Assembly: GCA_001556025.1 (NCBI GenBank)
Contig: LSIB01000190.1
Span: 1-37,500 of the forward strand
Direction of reading: 5' to 3'
DNA: 37,500 nt
Source: Rhizobiales bacterium CCH3-A5
GTDB taxonomy: Bacteria > Pseudomonadota > Alphaproteobacteria > Rhizobiales > Beijerinckiaceae
The notes beneath the pieces were generated by a model, which did not search any database, had not been told where the DNA came from, and was given only the letters and a program-made list of their open reading frames with translations. Of the stretch, positions 33,251 through 37,500 are shown in pieces. Each line of letters begins with the position of its first letter. The stretch's first letter is position 1. The translations under genes and the position numbers were made by a program.

Positions 33251-33285
33251 CAGGTTATGGGTCGATGCGCCCTTGTTATAACCTG
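33251..33285. promoter_or_regulatory. Inverted repeat upstream of the cystathionine beta-lyase-like gene
   Basis: CAGGTTAT (33251-33258) and ATAACCTG (33278-33285) are perfect reverse complements 19 bases apart. They lie in the 96-base gap between the LysR stop and the lyase start; the right arm is embedded in TTGTTATAAC. Position and arms fit an operator for the neighbouring LysR-type protein, though tandem rather than divergent arrangement is less usual. Confidence 0.5.
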
Positions 33286-33288
33286 TGC

Positions 33289-34164
33289 TCAGCGCGACGC
33301 CATCAGGCAATCGATAAAATCGCGCACCAACTGCGATTTCGGTCGGTCCAGCGGCAGAATCAGCAGGCTCTTGCTGTGGACCGCCGGGGAAAAGGGCCGC
33401 AGGACCAGCCGGGTCGGGTCGGCCCCCGCGACCGCATAGGGGCTGACCAGCCCGACGCCGACACCTTCCGCCACCAGCGCGCAGACGGTCGCTGCATAGA
33501 TCGTCTCGACGACGATACGAGGCCGCACGCCGGCCTCGGCGAAGATCAGATCGAGCCGCTGGCGGGCGCGATCCTCCGGCACATAGGCCACGAAGGCCTC
33601 GCCATCGAGATCATGCGGGCCGATCGCCTCGCGCTCGCACAGACGGTGCCCGAGCGGCATGGCGCAGAGCACGCGCGGCTGGACGAAGGGCTGGTGCAGC
33701 ACGCCGGTGACGTCTATCTCGTCGGCGGCGAGCCCTACGTCGAAAATACCCGCGGCGACGCCGTCGCGCACGTCGCGCGAGGGCAGCACCATCAGCGTCA
33801 CGCCGATCTCGGGCTTGAGCTCGCGGAAGCGCCTGATCGCGCGCGGCACGAGCGAGGAGCCCAGCGCCGAGAGCGAGCCGATGCGCAACTGGCCGGCGCC
33901 CTGGTCGCGGATGCGCGCCGCCATCGCCCGCAGCGTGTCCATGCCGCGAAACGAGGCCTCGATTTCGCGGAAGAGCAATCTGCCCTCCGGCGTCGGCACG
34001 ATGCGGTTGCGGATGCGATCGAACAGCGCAAAGCCGACCGACCGCTCCAGTTCGGCGATGGTCCGGCTCACGCCCGGCTGCGCCACCCCAAGCAGCTCCG
34101 CCGCGCGCGAAATCGTCCCGGCCTTCATCACCGCCGCGAAAACCTCGATCTGGCGATTGTTCAC
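33289..34164 (-). CDS. LysR-family transcriptional regulator
   Basis: A 291-aa LysR-type regulator. The N-terminal helix-turn-helix is RQIEVFAAVMKAGTISRAAELLGVAQPGVSRTIAELERSVG. The effector domain begins LRIGSLSALGSSLVPRAIRRF and contains FDVGLAADEID and LVAEGVGVGLVSPYAV, as in CysB/GbpR-like groups sensing small ligands. The start is GTG 34164 with only a weak GGGGA box. It reads toward the cystathionine beta-lyase-like gene, which starts 96 bases after its stop, with a perfect inverted repeat between; control of that gene is an inference. Confidence 0.88.
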   Translation of the reverse strand: MNNRQIEVFAAVMKAGTISRAAELLGVAQPGVSRTIAELERSVGFALFDRIRNRIVPTPEGRLLFREIEASFRGMDTLRAMAARIRDQGAGQLRIGSLSALGSSLVPRAIRRFRELKPEIGVTLMVLPSRDVRDGVAAGIFDVGLAADEIDVTGVLHQPFVQPRVLCAMPLGHRLCEREAIGPHDLDGEAFVAYVPEDRARQRLDLIFAEAGVRPRIVVETIYAATVCALVAEGVGVGLVSPYAVAGADPTRLVLRPFSPAVHSKSLLILPLDRPKSQLVRDFIDCLMASR

Positions 34165-34231
34165 GGCAAGCGCGTCCCCGGCTGTGCGGGAGCTTTAGCG
34201 TATTCGGGACGCCTCCGCAGCCACCGGGCGG

Positions 34232-34453
34232 CTACATGCCGCCCGTGCGGCGGTCATAGGGAATATAGTCGGTGGCGGGGGTGACAGGCTGGTCCTGCAC
34301 ACGCGCTTTGGCCGGGCCGGGTTTCGGTTCGGCCGCGCGCGATTGCGCCGCCGTGTCGCGCGTCCCTGCACGCCGCGCCCGGTCCGGCGCGGCATCCTGA
34401 GCCGCCGCCTGTCCCGCCAGCAGCACCGCCAATCCAGAGAGAATCCACCGCAT
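34232..34453 (-). CDS. Small secreted protein of unknown function
   Basis: A 73-aa protein with a signal peptide (MRWILSGLAVLLAGQAAAQ) and a short mature part rich in Ala, Arg, Pro and Gln, ending DYIPYDRRTGGM. A GGGAG box 6 bases before the ATG supports it. I recognise no family. Confidence 0.55.
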   Translation of the reverse strand: MRWILSGLAVLLAGQAAAQDAAPDRARRAGTRDTAAQSRAAEPKPGPAKARVQDQPVTPATDYIPYDRRTGGM

Positions 34454-34577
34454 TCCCAGCTCCCGTCGCGTTCAGACGGTCGCATCGGGCGCGAGGATGC
34501 GATCACATGCCAGTCACAAGCACGGGCGTATCGCAGGCATCGGCACGAGGACCGGGCGAGGCCGCGCCGTGCCGAGA

Positions 34578-36320
34578 TCAGGCCGCTTTCACTTCGCTGA
34601 AAAAGGTCGCCATCGCGCCGCGCAGTGCATGGGCCTCACGGGCGAGGCCTTCGGCGGTCGCCAGAACCTGGCTCGCCGAACTCATCGTGGCCTCGGAGGC
34701 CGCCGTGACGTCCTCCATCTGACGCGCGACGCTTGCCGTGCCTGATGCGGTCGCCTGGGCGTTGCGCGCGATTTCCGAGGTCGCCATCATCTGCTGCGCG
34801 GTCGCGCCCGCGATCGCGACCGTATGCTGCGCAACCTCGTTCATCACGGCGGCGATCTGTGCCATCGCGCCGACCGCGCCGTTGGCTTCGCGGTCGAAGG
34901 CGGCGATCTGGCCGGCGATGTCGTTGGTCGCCTGCGCGGTGCGGCTCGCCAACAGCTTGACCTCACCGGCCACCACCGAGAAACCGCGCCCGGTCTCGCC
35001 GGCGCGCGCCGCCTCGATCGTCGCGTTGAGCGCGAGCAGGTTGGTCTGCGCCGCGATGTCGCGGATCAGATCGACAATCTTGCCGATGTTCCCGGCGGCC
35101 TCGGCGAGATTGGCGACATTGACGCTCGCGCCGCTCGCCTCGCGCGCCGCAGCGCTGACGACCGCATTGGCCTTGCCGACACGGTCGGCGATCTCGGCGA
35201 TCGATTCCGACAATTCCTCCGAGGCTGCGGCGACGGCGGTGACATTGCCGGACGCCTCGAGCGAGGCGCCGCGCGCCTGCCCGGCCCGGCTGCTCGCGGC
35301 GCCGGCCATCCGGTCGAGGTTGCGCGCGGTCTCTTCCATGGCGCCGGCGCTGGAGCGCACGGTTTCCAGCACCGATTCGATCCGCGCGTCGAAATCGACG
35401 ATCAGCCGCTCGAGCCGGGCCTGCCGTCGCATCGTCGCGCCTTCGCTCGCGCGCGCCTCCTGCTCCAGCGCCTCGCGCGCCCGGGCATTGTCGCGAAACA
35501 CGAGAACCGCGCGCGCCATGTCGCCGATCTCGTCTGAACGCCCGGCCGACGGCACCTCGTCGACAGGCCTGCTGGCGGCGAGCGCGAGCATCGAGCCCGA
35601 GAGCTGGCGCAGCGGCGTGACCACGCGGCGGTTCACCATCAGGATTGCCAGCGCCAGGCCGAGCATCAGCGCCAGCAGACAACCCGCGACCTGCAGGCGC
35701 ATGCTGTGATGCTGGAGCACGTCGAGTCCCGCATCGATCGTCGCGCTGTCCCGAGCATTGACTTCGGCGACGCGTTTGAGCGCTGCGTTGAGGGCCTGCC
35801 GGTTGGCGCGGTTGTCCTCGTTGTTGCCGAACGCGTCGGCCGAGGCCGGGCCCTCCCGGCGCGCCCGGGCGACGAGTTCGGTGCGGAAGCGCAGGAAAGC
35901 CTCGACCTGAAGCGTCACGTCATGGAAGGCCTGCGCTCCTCCCGGAGCGGCCACATGTCGCCATTCGGCGAGCAGGCGCTCGATCTCGGCGAGATTCGTC
36001 ATCAGCGGAACGGCGAAGCGCTCGGCGTCGGTGCTATCGCGGCTCATATAGATGCCGCGCGATTCCATCACGGCGGCGTTGACGGTGCCGTTGATCCGCT
36101 CCGCCACCAGCGCCCGGCGCGAGGCCGCCTGCATGTCGTCAGTCATCGCCGCATAGCGCCCCAGCGTGCGTGCGCCGAACCCGAGCGCCAGCGCAGCGGA
36201 AAATGCCAGAAGCAGGAAAGCGACGAGGATCTGGGTCGAGATTCTGCGCAGGACGGCCATCTGCCCGGGAACTTTCGCCAGCATCCTTGCGCGCCCGGCC
36301 GGGCGCGGTCTTCGTTCCAT
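34578..36320 (-). CDS. Methyl-accepting chemotaxis protein
   Basis: A 580-aa chemoreceptor. The first membrane helix is [20 protein letters not shown] and the second [19 protein letters not shown], enclosing a ~150-residue periplasmic four-helix sensor ([19 protein letters not shown]). HAMP ([19 protein letters not shown]...[17 protein letters not shown]) and a long coiled-coil signalling domain follow. The signalling tip is [39 protein letters not shown], which contacts CheA/CheW. The ligand is unknown. No chemotaxis kinase genes are nearby. The start is uncertain: ATGs at 36320, 36284 and 36260 are all in frame without a good ribosome site, the last giving the most typical N-terminus. Confidence 0.9.
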   Translation of the reverse strand: MERRPRPAGRARMLAKVPGQMAVLRRISTQILVAFLLLAFSAALALGFGARTLGRYAAMTDDMQAASRRALVAERINGTVNAAVMESRGIYMSRDSTDAERFAVPLMTNLAEIERLLAEWRHVAAPGGAQAFHDVTLQVEAFLRFRTELVARARREGPASADAFGNNEDNRANRQALNAALKRVAEVNARDSATIDAGLDVLQHHSMRLQVAGCLLALMLGLALAILMVNRRVVTPLRQLSGSMLALAASRPVDEVPSAGRSDEIGDMARAVLVFRDNARAREALEQEARASEGATMRRQARLERLIVDFDARIESVLETVRSSAGAMEETARNLDRMAGAASSRAGQARGASLEASGNVTAVAAASEELSESIAEIADRVGKANAVVSAAAREASGASVNVANLAEAAGNIGKIVDLIRDIAAQTNLLALNATIEAARAGETGRGFSVVAGEVKLLASRTAQATNDIAGQIAAFDREANGAVGAMAQIAAVMNEVAQHTVAIAGATAQQMMATSEIARNAQATASGTASVARQMEDVTAASEATMSSASQVLATAEGLAREAHALRGAMATFFSEVKAA

Positions 36321-36447
36321 TGTGACCGGGAAGGGTTAAGCTGCGGTAATCATGATGCGATCGTCGGCCGGACACGGAGGCTGAGCACGGCGCAGATGAT
36401 TCGTTTTTGCCGGTATCGGCCGAACCGAAGGCGCGCTAGGGAGAACC

Positions 36448-36726
36448 ATGCACACGCTCAAGGTCATCGGCGCGGGCTTTGCTCTTCTGGGGCTTCTGCT
36501 CGTCCTGTCGCCCCGTCTCGTCGCATCGGGCTCGCGGCCGATCGCCTTCGCCACGAAGCTGTTCATCCCGATCTGGTTTTGCGCCGCGCTGGTCAATCTC
36601 TGGGTCGGCATCAACCGCGCCGGCTATGGCGCCACGGAGGAATGGCCGATCTTTCTCCTGGTGTTCGGTGTTCCTGCGGCCGCCGCGCTGCTGCTGCGCT
36701 GGTCGTTCGGGAGACGAAACGCGTGA
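36448..36726 (+). CDS. Small membrane protein, unknown function
   Basis: A 92-aa protein with about three hydrophobic helices: VIGAGFALLGLLLVLSP, LFIPIWFCAALVNLWVGI and IFLLVFGVPAAAALLLRW. GGGAG lies 5 bases before the ATG. Its stop overlaps the start of the YbaK-type gene (GTGA), so the two are translationally coupled. Confidence 0.75.
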   Translation: MHTLKVIGAGFALLGLLLVLSPRLVASGSRPIAFATKLFIPIWFCAALVNLWVGINRAGYGATEEWPIFLLVFGVPAAAALLLRWSFGRRNA

Positions 36727-37190
36727 GCCTCGCCAGCGTCCGCGCCTTTCTCGCCGAGCGCGCGCCCGACATCGCCATCATCGAGACCGATGTCAGCAGC
36801 GCGACCGTGGCACAGGCTGCGGCGGCCCATGACGTCGAGCCCGCCCAGATCGCGAAAACCCTGTCGCTGCGCGTCGGCGAGCGCGTCGTGCTGGTGGTGA
36901 CGCGCGGCGATGCCCGCCTCGACAACCGCAAGGTCAAGAACGCGCTCGGCGGCAAGCCGCGCATGCTCGATGCAGCGGAAGTCGAGGCGGTCACCGGCCA
37001 TCCGGTCGGGGGCGTGTGCCCCTTCGGACTGACGACGCCTCTCCCGGTCTATTGCGACATCGGCCTGCGTAAATTCGACGAAGTCGTGCCCGCCGCGGGC
37101 TCGACGACGAGCGCGCTCCGCATCACCCCCGAGCGGATGGCGCTGCTGACCGGCGCGGAATGGGCCGATCTCTGCCAGGATCCGAATTGA
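36723..37190 (+). CDS. YbaK/EbsC-type aminoacyl-tRNA deacylase-like protein
   Basis: A 155-aa protein of the YbaK/ProX superfamily, whose members clear mischarged tRNAs such as Cys-tRNA(Pro). Typical blocks are VAQAAAAHDVEPAQIAKTLSLRVGERVVLVVTRGDARLD, TGHPVGGVCPFGL and GSTTSALRITPERM. The conserved Lys in AKTLSL is present. The GTG start overlaps the stop of the preceding membrane-protein gene. Confidence 0.85.
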   Translation: MSLASVRAFLAERAPDIAIIETDVSSATVAQAAAAHDVEPAQIAKTLSLRVGERVVLVVTRGDARLDNRKVKNALGGKPRMLDAAEVEAVTGHPVGGVCPFGLTTPLPVYCDIGLRKFDEVVPAAGSTTSALRITPERMALLTGAEWADLCQDPN

Positions 37191-37201
37191 GGCGGCCCGC
37201 G

Positions 37202-37500
37202 TCAGGCCGAGACGCGATCGATCAGCGCCATCGCGGCGGCCGGATTGCGGACCTTGTCGCCGCTGATGACATAGAGAAACACCTCGCGCGGCGTCTTTGC
37301 CGGCGCCTCTGTTGTCACCAGCTCCAGCCCCCCGGCGTCGGCTCCGGCAGCCCAGTCGCGGGCGCGCTGCGCCCACATGTCGAGCGCTGAGTCCGAGTAG
37401 CCGTTCGGTTCGGCATCCTTCGTTCCCATGATCCGGGCATAGACGAAGGGTGCGGTGACGTCCGCGATCTGCGTATAGGGCGAATCGGCCGACACGATCG
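37202..37500 (-). CDS. DUF72 (YecE-like) family protein, C-terminal part
   Basis: The frame is open to the window edge, so the gene starts outside. The visible part (about 99 residues) ends with PFVYARIMGTKDAEPNGYSDSALDMWAQRARDWAAG and EVFLYVISGDKVRNPAAAMALIDRV, the C-terminal signature of DUF72 TIM-barrel-like proteins of unknown function. Its stop lies 11 bases from the convergent YbaK-type gene stop. Confidence 0.78.
   Translation of the reverse strand, partial: IVSADSPYTQIADVTAPFVYARIMGTKDAEPNGYSDSALDMWAQRARDWAAGADAGGLELVTTEAPAKTPREVFLYVISGDKVRNPAAAMALIDRVSA

Overview
The window is high-GC DNA packed with co-oriented genes. It looks like a chromosome segment of an alphaproteobacterium of the order Hyphomicrobiales (Rhizobiales), perhaps a Bosea-like soil or plant-associated genus. 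The evidence is the gene content (NdvA-type glucan exporter, Omp19-type inhibitor lipoprotein, AapJ-like binding protein, soxXYZA, compact pqqABCDE) and a structured leader upstream of an ornithine decarboxylase. The genus is an inference.

Layout. 1-690: truncated IS630-type insertion sequence. 694-2445: amidohydrolase and a small DUF2938 membrane protein (minus). 2633-3718: a ROK-family protein whose motifs are in circularly permuted order (plus). 3725-9359: a minus-strand run reading [2Fe-2S] subunit - molybdopterin subunit - soxX - soxY - soxZ - soxA - esterase, tightly packed. 9809-16580 (plus): DUF3772/MscS channel, CAP-domain lipoprotein, NdvA exporter, DUF1330 protein and ChaA-type antiporter. 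16637-16713: tRNA-Arg(CCT). 16742-19043 (plus): SNase-like secreted protein and M48 lipoprotein metalloprotease. 19048-22182 (minus): pqqABCDE, with GTGA/ATGA overlaps from pqqB to pqqE. It is divergent from a secreted PQQ-type sugar dehydrogenase and a small cytochrome c (22405-24061). A 13-bp perfect inverted repeat lies between the two promoters. 24076-26330 (minus): GNAT enzyme, a hairpin-rich gap, and ornithine/lysine decarboxylase with a long structured leader. 26547-28774 (plus): VapBC toxin-antitoxin pair, then opgG. 28785-34453: Rid-family protein, Omp19-like lipoprotein, GNAT, amino-acid binding protein, cystathionine beta-lyase-like enzyme, LysR regulator and a small secreted protein. 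34578-37500: chemotaxis receptor, small membrane protein, YbaK-type deacylase and the end of a DUF72 gene.

How the genes work together. The pqq operon makes the cofactor for the divergently encoded dehydrogenase, whose electrons could pass to the adjacent cytochrome c. SoxYZ (carrier) and SoxXA (haem enzyme) form half of a thiosulfate-oxidation system. Here they sit behind a periplasmic molybdenum hydroxylase, and soxB and soxCD are not in the window. NdvA and OpgG both belong to periplasmic glucan metabolism. LysR, the beta-lyase and the binding protein may form a sulfur-amino-acid locus.

Most striking are the permuted ROK protein, the molybdenum hydroxylase/Sox hybrid operon, the palindrome in the pqq divergent promoter, and two structured non-coding stretches (24706-24820 and about 25990-26320).
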